64,000 nucleotides of DNA, from positions 46,823,282 to 46,887,281 of the forward strand of contig OZ018409.1 of NCBI GenBank assembly GCA_963969595.1. Reading direction: 5' to 3'. Position 1 is the stretch's first letter. The number at the start of each line of letters is the position of its first letter. Below, piece by piece: positions 1-12,148 of the stretch. The notes beneath the pieces are model-generated. The model searched no databases, was not told the DNA's origin, and saw only the letters and a list, made by a program, of their open reading frames with translations. Source of the DNA: Neckera pumila. Taxonomy: Eukaryota; Streptophyta; Bryopsida; Hypnales; Neckeraceae. Both the position numbers and the translations under genes were made by a program.

Positions 1-870
1 GAAAATAAGGATGAAAATCCAAATTGATAAGGCTACAAAGGTTAATTGAGGGAGGGGGGTGCCTTGAAAAACCTATAAAAAGGCGCCTATTTCCCTCTCA
101 CACCAACCCCATTCTTGTTTTGAGTCCATAGGTCCAACTTATATTGAATTTTTTGGTGTTTTTGCCAAAGAAACTTCTACGGTGTTTTTAGAGCATTTTT
201 GGCTCCATCATTGTTGTCTAATTTTTAGCTTTTAAAGGTCTTGAGGATCCTTCCATCTTATTGTATATATTTGTGTGAGTCATTTTTCTTTCTTTTGAGT
301 CATTAACTTTGGAGGTAGGGGACTTTGTGTGTTTTGGGAACTAATTTATATTCAAGAGTCTCTCTTGCATCTTCTACTCACCTTAAAGCCACTCCCCACC
401 GTACCTTGGTGATGCCACTTTGGAAGGCCTTTAGCGTCTAAGTGTGTCTCGTACTAACACATGTCTTGTACTAACGCACATGTGTGTGTTTTCCTTAAAT
501 TTGATGTTTTGCCCTCTTTTAAAGTGTCTCTCATTGTGTGGCTTATCCTCCGAGATGATAGAACTTTGAACCCCCTTGGATTGTCATTTTTCTAAAGTAT
601 AGTATATTCCTCTTCTAAAGTGTCTCTAGTTGTGTTCTTACCCTCCGAGACGGCGAAGCTTTGCACCCCCTTGGGTATTTAGCCTTAGAATGTCTGTTAC
701 AAATCTAGGAGGCAGTGAAGCTTTGAACTCGTGAGAAATGTTAAAGACTTAGAGTGGCGTTAAAATCCACTTTTACGGCAAAGCTTTGCCCCCTTGAGAA
801 GTTCCGTTCCCGAAAGATAGTGGGAAATTTACAAAATTTAGCACACAAAAGAGCTAGGACCATGACTAGA
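1..870. other. Gene-free stretch with LTR-like promoter features
   Basis: No convincing coding region. A TATA-like box (TATAAAAAGG, 74-83) stands before a pyrimidine-rich stretch, as in a plant LTR or promoter. From about 515 to 800 an imperfect unit of roughly 95 bp recurs: an AAAGTGTCTCT stretch, then CTCCGAGA, then GAAGCTTTG followed by CCCCCTTG. Copies are clear at 515-583 and 611-677 and degenerate at 705-735 and 770-800. It could be the end of an unrecognised retroelement; no partner repeat lies in the window. Confidence 0.3.
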
Positions 871-888
871 CAATGTAGCCACACTATT

Positions 889-1115
889 TTTTTTTTTTTT
901 TTGTTGAAACTCGACCTACCATCCATTTCTTGATAAATAAAAACGGATAAAATATCAAAAATAACCCCGCTTGAGGCCAGACCAGCAGCAAGGTTAGACC
1001 CAAGCAGGCCGGGCGGGACCCCGCAGCCGGGCCGGGACTCCACCACAATGCCAAGACCTTAGCTGAGGGCCAAATCTCGCAGGCCGCCCACAATAGGCCA
1101 CGCCTCCCTCCTCCG
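889..1115 (-). repeat. Possible short retroposon between poly-T and (TTTA)n
   Basis: A run of about 20 T is followed by a short AT-rich part and then a distinctly GC-rich segment (about 965-1100), with the TTTA microsatellite starting directly after it. Read on the minus strand this is a GC-rich body ending in poly-A, the shape of a SINE or a LINE 3' end. No RNA polymerase III boxes or coding motifs could be confirmed, so the call is tentative. Confidence 0.25.
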
Positions 1116-1123
1116 CCTCTTGT

Positions 1124-1539
<416 letters not shown>

Positions 1540-3110
1540 TGTTACCTCTAATTTTTAGACTAATTAGGGGGTGGAAAAAAAACAGAAAGAGAAGAAAGAG
1601 TTCGTAAGAGTAGGGATTAGGGGGGTACAAACTAAAAGAGGAAGTAGAGTTGTAGATTAAAAGGGGAATAGACTAGTAGCATAAGATGAGAAGGAAGATG
1701 AGTCCCTTTTTAGAAAAGGGAGTAGAATTAGGTAGGGAGAGGTGTGTTACTTAAGAAAGTCGAAAAACACCTACATATTCACACAAACTCTCCACTCATC
1801 ACACACCACACTCTCTACACATCATGCTCTCCACACAACACACGCCACATTCTCCCACAACAAAGAAAGAACTTGAAGACTTTTGGCAACAAAAAAGAGA
1901 CTAAATAGGAAGACGATAAATAGTGTGCTAGCTTAGGAATAGGTAGACTAGGAGAAATCTAGAAGGAGCCACTGTGATTGTTAGGAGAAAGATTAGAATG
2001 ACATTGTAAGACTTTTGTAAGAGAAAGGTGTATCATTAAAGACTTTGAAATCTGAAACCCAAATGTAAGAAACATTCAATACATTAGGAGAAATAGGACC
2101 ATTGCAAACAAGCAAAGAAGAAGAAGAAAAGGAGAAGAGAAAAAAAGGAAGGAAGCCTATTTCAAACCTTTCAAACTATATAAAAAATTTCACAAGAAGA
2201 AAGAAAGGCACCCTTGCAACTAGCCAAGCCTAAGAAGAAGAAAAATGGCGGGAGGAGGCAACCTCGATAATCTAATCAATGAACTTCAAAACAAGATGGG
2301 TCACTAAACCCTTACTTCCAAATTTCTCACAATTAAGTTAGGACTGAGAACTAGAGTAGGTTAGACACCAAGTCAGGTCAGATTTTAGCATAGAAGTCAA
2401 AGTAGAAGTCTAGAGGTTTTCAAAAATATAAAACACAACAAATTGGAGATAAAATGAAGAAGTAGAAGCAAATGAGGTTCCACTTGAGAATTGGATTGAC
2501 TTGTCCGCAATCAAAATGATCAAGATTGCTGATGTGGCAATCCATGTTTCTATGGACGTTGTAAAAAATGGATACATGCCTTCAATTGTATCCAAAAAAA
2601 CATCATTGTCTTCCAAAGTATCACTATGATTTTACAAAAATCCATGGATGCTCAGCTGAACATCCACAAAAATCCAACTCTGGAGGCCCATTGCCAATAG
2701 ACAATATGATGTCCCGTTAAACATCCATGTTCAAGGCCTAACACCAGAAAAGATATGAGTTTTTTATAGTGTTGGTAGACCCTTCTCAGTGCTATATTTG
2801 TTGGAAATGATTCTTATAAAATCTTTTATTAAAAGAGTATTTTACTATTAGCTCAATGCCTAGAAAATTTCAGACCAATCTAAGTTGCAATTAAAATTTT
2901 ATGTCTGAAAAGGTAATTTTTTTAGTTGAAGGCAATTTCCAGTAGTCATGACAAACTAATCCAATTGGTCTGAAATTCTTTATGCAGATTCTCAATAAGA
3001 TTGTTAACATAATTCCAAAAGTTGAAAGGCATACAAACACACTCTTTTGACTTATAAGCACTTGAAATAAGTTTTCTTCATACTTGCAACAATTGAAACA
3101 CCACAATTGA
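1540..3110. other. No gene recognised
   Basis: Purine-rich DNA to about 2260, then AT-rich DNA. An ATG at 2245 opens a short frame beginning MAGGGNLDNLINELQNK that stops within 60 bp. This could be the start of a decayed gag gene, but no downstream gag or pol similarity follows. No RNA gene seen. Confidence 0.4.
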
Positions 3111-3169
3111 AGTTCTATGTACAATGCAATTTCTTTTTTTACTTAATCATTCACAATCTGATGTGTTTT

Positions 3170-3515
3170 AAATTTAGTAGACTTTGGCAACCATTTTGGC
3201 ATAATAGAGTAATTTTCTTCAAAAAACTTTGAACTAAGAAAAATTGAAAAACCTAGCTAACTTTCATTTCAAATTTTTTTTTCAAATTTTGAACCTCCAA
3301 TCAAAAGTTGTGGACAAAGTTCAAAGAGTATTGCAAGGGACCTTTTCTTTGACATCCATTTTGAGTTTTGTCCATAACTTTTGATTAGAGACTCAAAATC
3401 ACAAACAGATTTTTGGAGTTGAAAGTTAGCTTGATTTTCCAACTTTTTTTATTTCAAAGTTCAAAAAATTATTCTTCTATGTCAAAATGGCCACTAAAGT
3501 CTATTAAGTTTACAA
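3170..3515. repeat. Imperfect fold-back element (long hairpin)
   Basis: Two arms of about 170 bp are imperfect reverse complements centred near 3342. For example AATCAAAAGTTGTGGAC at 3299 pairs with GTCCATAACTTTTGATT at 3370, and TAGTAGACTTTGG near 3176 pairs with the sequence around 3505. Similarity may extend to about 3120-3560. It has no coding capacity and fits an old fold-back MITE. Confidence 0.7.
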
Positions 3516-3634
3516 ACACGGAATTGCAAATGCATAAGAAAAAAAATAACATATACTTTGGATATATAATTGTAATGGTGGCGTGATGGTTCAATCTTTG
3601 GCCTTTTGGCCATGATGTCTAGGTTTTGAACTCG

Positions 3635-4218
3635 CATTACAAAAAAATTTAGGCCTCAATGAGCTTGCATTAGGGGAGATTTGAGGCTTCTAAAAGATTG
3701 CAAGTTCCCTACGTTTCCAGTCTGCGAGAACGCAGTGGAAGCAGTTGGCTGACGTGGTCGACACCGTGCCACGTCATTTTTTGAAAAGAAAAGAAAAAAA
3801 CAAAAAAAACCCAATATATATATTGTTCAAAATGATATTTGAGAAAAAAAAAAAAAAAAATCTAACAGCCCATACTGGCTGTTTACAGAATCGGGACAGC
3901 ATTGAAATGGGCCTGAAACGGTCTTCTAGAGGCCCCAAATGTCCTCTAATGTGAGTGCGTGATTTTCGGCACCTGCGGGGGGGAATTATGGAAACATAAA
4001 TTAAAAAAAAAAAAATTGGAATAAAAATAATATATATATATTTTTTAAAAAGAAAATATTTATAAAGTTTTCAAAATGACGTGGCACTAATGTGGCGCTG
4101 ATGTGGTCAAAATGCAACCACATCACATTTTCAGTTTTCAGTTTTTTTTTTCTCCTATAATATCATCACAAGGGGCCATGCTTAGCGGCTTTGTTGAGGC
4201 CTCAAATTTTTTGTAATG
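3635..4218. mobile_element. Non-autonomous DNA element with ~25 bp TIRs (584 bp)
   Basis: The left end CATTACAAAAAAATTTAGGC and the right end, which reads GAGGCCTCAAATTTTTTGTA on the plus strand, are inverted copies of each other. The interior is non-coding, AT-rich, and contains repeated GACGTGGC/CACGTC motifs near both ends. The target duplication is not clear. It is a MITE-like element of unassigned superfamily. Confidence 0.6.
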
Positions 4219-5600
4219 GTTGATGACCACCGATAGACTACATGGGGCTGCCTAAAATTTTTGGGTAGACCAAAAAAAAATTTTATTGCTTTAAAATTTC
4301 AGGCAACAAAAGATAAAGTAATTTCAAATCATGGTGAACAAAACTGAGTTTTAGACATGGCTAACCTTGTAATTAAATTTCTTTCAAATGACAACTATTT
4401 TTTCCTTCAAACTTCCATGGTAACGTGTAGCATGATGCACACTACAGCTTCCATATATAGCCACTTTGGGACTCTGTCCATTGACGCTTGCAATATAGTT
4501 GTTTGAATGAAAACATTTCAAATTTGTAATTAGTTTTGTTAGTGCCCATACATGTATTTTTCCAAAATTTTGAAAGACAAAAACTTTACATTTAAGAAAA
4601 GCTAAAAAAGCCTATAGTTTGAAGTTTAGGCACATTGTACTTGCAATTGGTGGGGACATTTACTCTAAAATTTGGGAAGATGTAAGTGAACAAGTTAATA
4701 AAGAATTCTATAGTTGTACTTGTTAAAAAATAAACATAAATGAAGCTTTAGTTTTGCTTTGAGGACAAATACTTTGAAGTAGTTCTGGGTCTCTAAACAT
4801 CAAAGAGCATTAGGAGTTAACCTTACATAGGAATATGCTGCCAGTGATGTTTTTCAACAACTAGCCAAAATTCAAGCTGACTCATAGGGGCCCTATGTGA
4901 AACAACTTGCAAATTCACTGCGAACTTGGCTAGAATGTGTAAAAATAATTCTTTGACAATAATATTTCCGCTTGTTAGTTTACATTGGACAATCTCCTTC
5001 TACAAAAATTAATGACAAAAACACTATACCTTATCATCGAGCTATTTTTTGCAATCAATCTAGAGGTTGCTCTTTACTTCATGCTTGGTCCACTTGGCAC
5101 TTTTGCCCAGAGTTAGTCATTGATTTTCATCTTGTTCCTTGCATAAGTTTGTCCCTAAGCAGTAAATTATCCATTGTGTGGATGATGAATGTTGTGACAA
5201 TTACAATTCATGCAATCATTATTTTATTGGTGTAGCTTCAAGAAAATCATATATATATATACATTCGTTGAAAAAAAGAAGCCAGAATGCTTTACTTGAA
5301 TGAATGATGCAAAAAGTTTTCAATTATTCATTATAAGTTTTCAAAGTAATCTTACTAACTTTTATATTGAGCACTTAGGAGTTCAATAAGTTCCCTCTAA
5401 ACAAAATGTTTTTGAATAATATCTCCCTCTAATGCTAATCTAAAAGATTATTTTGTTTTGGAAGGAATATATTTGGCAATGTGTTCCCTTTCTCCGTAGA
5501 TGAAATTGTTGAATTGCTACAAATTCCTAGGACCCTGGTTATATCATTCACCTTCTTTGGATGAATGAGTCAATGCGTCAACATTTTATCTATTTCATCC
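4219..5600. other. No gene recognised
   Basis: AT-rich intergenic DNA. The frame at 4972-5235 has no recognisable motif and no support as a gene. A short (AT)n stretch lies near 5250. No tRNA or other RNA gene was seen. Confidence 0.5.
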
Positions 5601-5639
5601 ATGCGTGAAGAGATGTACTCCTACTATATGAGTAAATAC

Positions 5640-6651
5640 TGTAGCTCCAGCCAAGCCAGAGCGCTTTCTGCACTGCTTGTGGGCCACTCGTCTCGTCTCG
5701 TCTCGCCCGTCGTCGTTGCGACTTTGCCGCTCCCCTCCGCAATCCCCGCCCGACCCTCGACCCTCGTCCAGTCGTCCTTCTTGCAGACCCACCCTCAGTT
5801 CCTCAGTTCCTCAGTTCAGTTAGTTGAAGTTGGGGGTGGCCCACTTTCTAGCCGTTTCTTTCTCTGGGGTTTCAGTTTGAATGTCCTCCCTCGCTCTCGT
5901 TCTTTCGCTCTCTCCGTCCGTCTGCCACCCTCCACATTTGCTCGCTGGCTGCCGTTGTGGTTTCTCGCCGACGTGGCTCCCCTGCTTTTCCGATTCCTCA
6001 TCTTCTCGACCGACGAGCGAGCTGGATTGGGACTCTTCGGTTTCGCGGATCTCTTGCATGCCAGCCAGGGGTCTCCATCAATGAGCGCGGTGAATTTCCC
6101 TGCAGTGGGTTTTGGGGGAGGTGCTTGGGCCTACGTTTTGCAGGCAGTGGAGTTCGGAGCACGATGTTGGACGGAGATTCGTCTAGGTTTCTAACGTATC
6201 GCCGCCGGACTCGGCATTGCTAAAGACCGCGGGAATGCGGCGGAGGTCGATAGTAGTGTATTTTGCTTGCTGAGTATCCCTGTCGTCGTCGTCGTCGTGA
6301 AATGAAATGTGAGAAGCGGTGCTTGGACGGAGGCCATTGTACTGTCGCTGCACGCTTTGAATTTATGGTTAAGACCTACATCCGGCTTGGAGGACACCTG
6401 TTGCTGGTGGATCGGACAGGTTTCGTGAAAGAGTCCCTGGTGGAAGGTTTCGAGGAGCTTGACTGTGATTAGCAGGAAATGTGAGCAAAGATACTGACTC
6501 GGCCGTTGTTTTTCGTATGGTGGCCGACCGCGTTACGCTGCTGTTTGGGAAGCGTTAGGCAGCCTGGCGGCATCTGGAAACTTGTTGAATCTTGACCAGT
6601 GCGAGAGTGGAGGTTGAACATGAGGTCGCTCGTTCAGTACCGAAGGAGACA
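5640..6651 (+). promoter_or_regulatory. GC-rich promoter / 5' UTR region of the MAPKKK gene
   Basis: Composition changes sharply at about 5640 from AT-rich to GC- and CpG-rich DNA with CT-rich runs (CTCGT repeats near 5690) and a CGT triplet run at 6280-6300. Several open frames cross it, including one of 209 codons at 5565-6194. None resembles the N-terminus of NPK1/ANP kinases and their reading is low-complexity. The region most likely holds the core promoter and a long 5' UTR, perhaps with an unrecognised upstream exon. Confidence 0.5.
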
Positions 6652-9047
6652 ATGAGAGGCTGGAGCTTTGGACAAGCAGGCAACATGCAGGTTGGTAGCC
6701 GCCTTGGTAGTCCGCGGGCAATTCGATGGCGGAAAGGAGAGTTGATTGGGGCAGGTGCGCTTCAGTTTCTTCCTGTTATTGAGTAATTGTATTTATGTGA
6801 GCTCTTCCCTTCAAGTATGTGAAGGCTGTCGCACGGACGAGGTTTGACTTCGTACTAGTCGTCACAACCTTCGGGTTCGGCAATTCTCCCTCGCCAGTTC
6901 AGCGACATGAACATGCTAAGGCGTTATTTGTGATGACTTCCCCACAACCTGTCAATCGTCTTCAGTTTGAGTCGTTTGCTTCCGGCAGTCCCGCAAGATG
7001 TCCACTCCTTACACAACTCGAAAGTAGAATGCTCTGAAGGGTCGACATGCTTCTGGTTTGTTTCGTATGTCTGAAACTCGCTTTACTTATATTGTTGGGT
7101 GCTATGATTTTTGCAGGCGCCTATGGTCGAGTGTACATGGGCCTGAATCTGGACTCTGGTGAACTTATCGCAGTCAAGCAGGTATGCATTGCGCAGAACA
7201 ACATCACCAAGGACAGGGCTCAATCGCATATCCGGGAACTAGAGGAAGAGGTGAAGCTCCTGCAGAACCTCTCTCATCCCAACATTGTTCGCTACCTGGG
7301 CACTGCACGAGAGGAAGAAGCTCTGAACATCTTCCTTGAATTTGTTCCTGGAGGATCTATTGCCTCACTCCTTGGCAAGTTCGGCTCGTTTACGGAGACT
7401 GTCATTCGAATGTATACCCGCCAACTGCTCCTGGGACTGGAATATCTCCACAGCAACCACATTATGCACCGGGACATCAAGGGTGCGAACATTCTGGTTG
7501 ACAACAAAGGATGCATTAAGCTTGCTGACTTCGGTGCATCTAAGAAAGTCGTCGAGCTCGCTACAATTTCCGAGGCAAAATCTATGAAGGGGACCCCCTA
7601 CTGGATGGCCCCTGAGGTCATTCGGCAGACTGGACACAACTGGCAAGCTGATATGTGGAGTGTCGGATGTACCGTCATAGAGATGGCGACTGGCAAACCC
7701 CCCTGGAGTCAGCAGTTCCAAGAAGTTGCGGCTCTTTTCCACATTGGCACCACCAAGTCGCACCCTCCTATTCCTGAGCATCTGTCTGCCGATGGAAAAG
7801 ACTTTCTATTGAAACTGTTGCAGAGAGAGCCTCGGTTGAGACCGAGTGCTGCTGAGATGTTGAAGCACCCATTTGTACAGAATTACGAAATATACAATGG
7901 ACAGGAAGGCGGTGAAGGTCGGCAAGTACTGGAAGAGCATTTGCAGCCCACCAACGATGAATGCAGTGTCAGGACGTCAATGTCTCTGCGAAATTCCTTG
8001 AGGGGTTCCTTCAGGCAGAATGGTTTGGGATCTTGGAGACCAGGTGGTATGTCTGTGAAAGACCTCTCCTTATCCTTTAAGGATCGTCTATCATCCTTCA
8101 AAAAATATTTGAGCATGAGCGGAGCTGGGAACACATATGGTGAGGATCTGAATTGTTCAGTGCGATTGGACTCTGTAAGAATGAATTCTCCGAGGGATTC
8201 TGTGAGGCTAGATTCTATGGAGGACTCTGTGAGGTTGGACTCAGTCCGACGGGACACTTGGAGCGAGAGCTTTAACCCTATTTCAGAGCCTTCATACGTA
8301 GATGGCAGCAAGTGGCGTTTAAATTTGACAACAAATGGTGGATTCTCTGTAAGGCATTCGACTAGAAATGTTTCAGAGATATCGGAAAACCCTGCCATTG
8401 GAAGACAAAGCGTGGGTGAGAGGGGTTGGTCCTTACGACAAGAGGATGAAGACGAAGTCACGGAGAGTAAGATTCGTGCATTTTTGGATGAGAAGGCTCT
8501 GGAGTTAAGAAAGCTGCAAACACCCCTGTATGAGGAATTTAACGATTCGTTGAGGGCATCTGCATTTCAAGAGAACGGAACCACAGCTGGGCCAGCAGAG
8601 AGCTTTGTTGCCCCTTTGAGTCCTGCTATGGCCAAGCAATCAACACCCAGTACAAGCAAGTCACCTAGCAAGGCAAGTAGCGTGAGCGGAAGGTCTGCGG
8701 GTATCCGCAATAGCCAGGAGAGCGAAACCAGCGTGAGCTCTGACAGCGCAGGTGGAAATGCACTTCCGTCGACGAGTGCCAGCTTCAACCCTCTCGTGGA
8801 GATACCGTCCCCGAGGTTGAATGAACTGAAAGGGCTCAATGATGCCAAGCAGCCTTTGTGCAGTCCTGGTCTGAGTTCTAGTGAGCGCCAAAGGTTATGG
8901 AAAGAGGAGCTTCAGCGGGAACTTCAACTGAAACGAGAAGAGAAACGTAAGTACTCTCAAAGGATCGCCCCACTATCTCCCTCTCCCAACTCAAGAGCGC
9001 CTCAACGGTCAGGTAGCAGTCGATTAGCCTCTGCGTCGCAAGTATAG
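6652..9047 (+). CDS. NPK1: NPK1/ANP-type MAP kinase kinase kinase (one intron)
   Basis: A MEKK-class MAPKKK; plant family members act through a MAPKK and MAPK in cytokinesis and stress signalling. Exon 1 (6652-6754) ends IRWRKGELIGAG. The intron 6755-7116 has GT..TTTTTGCAG borders and is phase 1. Exon 2 (7117-9047) continues AYGRVYMG. The spliced product is 677 aa, close to the family's usual length. Visible residues: glycine loop 33-40, VAIK-type lysine 55, HRDIKGANI from 152, DFG at 172, GTPYW at 193, APE at 199, kinase domain to about 291. The C-terminal half has serine-rich SVRLDS repeats (8155-8250) and the family's conserved AFLDEKALELRKLQTPLYEE block (~8478). The ATG at 6652 gives a shorter N-terminus than angiosperm ANPs, so an upstream exon is possible. 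The frame also runs back through intron sequence to 7047, which should not be taken as the start. Confidence 0.92.
6755..7116 (+). other. Intron of the MAPKKK gene
   Basis: The donor GTGCGC follows ...GGGGCAG and the acceptor TTTTTGCAG precedes GCGCCTATGG. Joining them restores the glycine-rich loop IGAGAYG in frame, which fixes both borders. Length 362 bp. It interrupts the ATP-binding loop itself. Confidence 0.88.
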
Positions 9048-9590
9048 TTAATTGTGGTGGTACTCTTGTCTAGAGCAGTCGATTTTCCAGTTCCTTTTGG
9101 GTGATTGTGGCACGTTTACTTATCACAATCGAGCTGAACTTCTTACCGCATTCGCGTAACCCTTAGCACGGCCATAGAATTTGTCGGCATTGGGTTACCT
9201 TGAGCTTTTCTTTACTTTGTAAAGTTGTAATTTTGACTTCACGAATAAATTTAGGTGCGTGTCCTTGTGCATGTGGGGAGTTTTTTTGGTGCTGCGTTGA
9301 TTATCATTGTTTCTGAACATTCCTTGAAAGTGTCAGTATTTCAGCGAACGATGAATACCCTGTTTCAGGCCATAATAAGGAAACTTATGCACACGGATTT
9401 TACTCGAACTTTAATAGTGCAGCTTACGATCTTGAGTGGAGTGATGAAGGCTGGCTGGGTGCCACGCCACAACAAAATTATATCTCGTTTGGGCTATCGC
9501 ATGCAGAACCGGAATGAGATGTTTTTTACCGTGCTGGACTTGCCTCGGAACGGGGAATGTAATCCATGTAATAGTTAATAAAAATCGGCA
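9048..9590 (+). terminator. 3' UTR and candidate poly(A) signals of the MAPKKK gene
   Basis: After the TAG at 9045-9047 the sequence keeps gene-like composition to about 9590. AATAAA occurs at 9244-9249 in a T-rich setting, and a second AATAAA lies near 9577 just before the drop into AT-rich repeats. The 107-codon frame at 9255-9578 has no recognisable motif and is read here as UTR. Confidence 0.5.
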
Positions 9591-9619
9591 CTCACTTTCT
9601 TTCATTAAATAATAGAGAA

Positions 9620-10900
9620 ACGAGAATTAGCCTCTATTTTTTAGAGAATCGTCCCAACCTAGAAGCCTCAAATGATTCTAGGTTAGAAACTCATCAGTTG
9701 AGTGCAAAATTGACCTACTCGTACAATGCTGGCGGCTAGCAGGTCTGGCACAAATTGAGCTGAAATTTAATGAAAGATAAGGAAACCTGGCAAAAAAATT
9801 ATAATATTTAAAAATTGACTTTAAAAAACTAAAACATCAGCAGCAAGCATAGATTACACAAGAACTTTGGGTATGAGTTCTTACATATTCATCATCAAAT
9901 GGGAAAATATTGCGATACATTATATTCTTCCAGCCTAAACTCCTAAAGTCCTAAAGGTGCCAAAACATCCCAAGAGTGCCCTCTGGGGAGACACCTATAT
10001 CTCAATTTAGGCAAGATACTTTGGAACTTTTTTCCAAGATAGGAAAGTTGATTACCTTTCTAGAAATATAATATTTATGTCAATCAATTTCTGGAAGCAA
10101 AAGTTATGCCACAATAAGCCCATAATGTAGGACGTGGGCCTTGTGGGCCGAATTTATCCTTGGCAAAATGCAGGAATTTTTTATTTGCCATAAACTTTTT
10201 TTTTGCAAAATTTGAATTCATATTTGCAATTAGAGGCACCAAATTAGCTAGGGGGGCTAGTAAAATATCCCTAGACACGGCTCAAATATAGGGGGCTTTT
10301 TTACTTTTATTCTCAAGAATCCCGAATTTACCCTACTGGGCCCACAAAGGATGGAAGGATTTAACGTGTTTTGCCCATAATAGGCAAGGATGGATAGCAA
10401 AAAATTGTTGTAAAAACTTGAAATATCTTTTTCTTACATATATTCCTTATAGATTTTATTTTCGTCTATGTGGAAAGATTTGATTCATTCCATTTTGATA
10501 AGTGATGTGAAAATTATGAAGCTTCTTGTTTTAAGCGCAATTTTTGTTTTATCAATTATAGAAAAACTAAAGACTGCGCAACAATAGTTACTGTGCTCTT
10601 CAACTCTAAGGACATACTAAAGTATGTAAATGACAATAGTGTCAGTGCACAACATTTTTGACAATATGCCATGATTTTTAGTGTCCATTGCAATGGTATA
10701 AGCTTCTACACAAATTAACCCTTAGAAGTCCTAATTGACATTGCTATTGCAACATCAAGTCGGTAGTCAAATTTGTCAAAATGATACAACTCATTAATTT
10801 CACCACAACTCTAAGGACATAAAAGTATCAAAAGGATAGTGTCCATGCACAAAAAATCCATCGTTGATTCCAAAATCCAACAGTGGTAGCCAAGTGCTCC
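9620..10900. repeat. Decayed repeats, one related to the TTAA-ended family
   Basis: No gene. The part at about 9935-10450 resembles the left half of the TTAA-ended elements described below. It has CTAAAGTCCTAAAGG near 9945, then a T-rich stretch with CTTTCTAGAAATATAAT, AGCAAAAGTTATG and AATAAGC, in the same order as in the copy at 57592-58525. Two diverged copies of CAACTCTAAGGACATA (10598 and 10806) suggest a further decayed duplication. Confidence 0.45.
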
Positions 10901-10902
10901 AT

Positions 10903-11865
10903 ATTTACCCCCACAACAATACAACCTACAATTTGAACACTCTCTTAGGCACTCTCTTAGGCACTCTTAGGTACTGTATTCTTGAACTGTGAGTTATACA
11001 AGAAAATTGACTATGAGAAAATCCTCCATCCAAAAGCAAATGACTTGCATATACTTCAACATTGAAGTCATGAAACAAACACAAAACATGAAGTATAAGA
11101 GCAAAATTAAACAAATCAAAAGATAAAAAAAATAAAAATGAGAATTCACTTAATCTCCTAACCAAAAAAATTCACAGAAGTCTTATAACTCGTTGTGAGT
11201 ACCATCATTTAAATTATTTGGCACTATATCAAACACTTTGACAACTGGTCTCTCCAAAGCATCTTCTACATACTCATGGTTAGCTTCCAATTCCGAAGAT
11301 TGGATCATACAAGGAAGAGGAGGGTACTCAATAGCTATACGACGTGATCATTCATCGTCAACGTATTCCCAGAGTTACAAGACATATATACCTCCACAAC
11401 AATACAACTTGCAATTTGAACACTTTCTTAGGCACTCTTAGGTACTGTATTCTTGAACTATGAGTTATACCAGAAAATTGACTGCAAGAAAATCCTCCAT
11501 CCAAAAGCAAATGACTTGTATATACTTCAACATTAAAATCACAAAACAAATACAAAACATAAAGCATAAGAGCAAAATTAAACAAATCAAAAGATAAAAA
11601 ATACAAAAATGAGAATTCACTTAATCTCCTAACCAAAAAAATTCACAAAAGTCTTATAACTCGTTGTGAGTACCATCATTTAAATTATTCGGCACTATAT
11701 CAAATACTTTGACTTACTGGGATCTCCAAAGCATCTTCTACAAACTCATGTGTAGCTTCCAATTCCAGAGATTGGATCACACAAGGAAGAGGAGGGTACT
11801 CAACAGCTATACGACGTGGTCGTTCATCGTCAACGCATTCCCAGAGTTATAAGACAATCTTTCTT
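10903..11865. repeat. Two-unit tandem duplication, period about 483 bp
   Basis: The segment from about 10903 to 11390 is repeated directly at about 11386-11865. CAATTTGAACAC occurs at 10929 and 11412, and the downstream CATCGTCAACG(T/C)ATTCCCAG block recurs in both. The first unit has an extra 10 bp (TTAGGCACTCTC). Each unit contains a minus-strand frame beginning MVRRLSEFSF, a by-product of the shared sequence. Confidence 0.85.
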
Positions 11866-12148
11866 GATGACTTGTCAATATAGAGAATGATGACAATCCG
11901 TATTTGACCGCCAATCTTTGTTAGCCCTTACTAAGTATCATTCTTTAACATTTGAAAGATCTAGATTTTTTACTGGTTTGTATGCATTGTCTGCTTCCAT
12001 GCATCTTGCATTTGCAAACCAACCACTTTCAACAACATAAATTTTCTTGTAAACACTAAAATGTACAAACTTCTCATAAAAGACATTATGGAATTACATA
12101 AAACCTTCACCGTGGAGAAGGCTTGGCATAATTTTCACAATCAATACA
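11866..12148 (-). pseudogene. Decayed coding fragment of unknown origin
   Basis: On the minus strand a protein-like stretch can be followed (VESGWFANARC, then ANKDWRSN, then DDERPRRIAVEYPPLPC running into the tandem unit). It is interrupted by stops. I do not recognise the family. Its position beside repeats suggests an old transposon gene. Confidence 0.3.

Noticed and set aside
741..1093. Minus-strand ORFs of 101 and 69 codons
   Set aside because: They run through a poly-T tract and a GC-rich repeat; no motif or codon pattern supports them.
3575..3640. A tRNA gene
   Set aside because: Box A and box B are imperfect and no cloverleaf could be formed; at most a diverged SINE head.
5565..6194. 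209-codon ORF upstream of the MAPKKK
   Set aside because: Low-complexity Ser/Leu/Arg reading of GC- and CT-rich 5' leader; overlapping frames on both strands are equally open; no similarity to ANP N-termini.
7047..7116. Start of the MAPKKK at 7047 with a hydrophobic leader that looks like a signal anchor
   Set aside because: This stretch is intron; the splice 6754/7117 restores the glycine loop in frame.
9255..9578. 107-codon ORF after the MAPKKK
   Set aside because: Lies between candidate poly(A) signals and has no recognisable motif; treated as 3' UTR.
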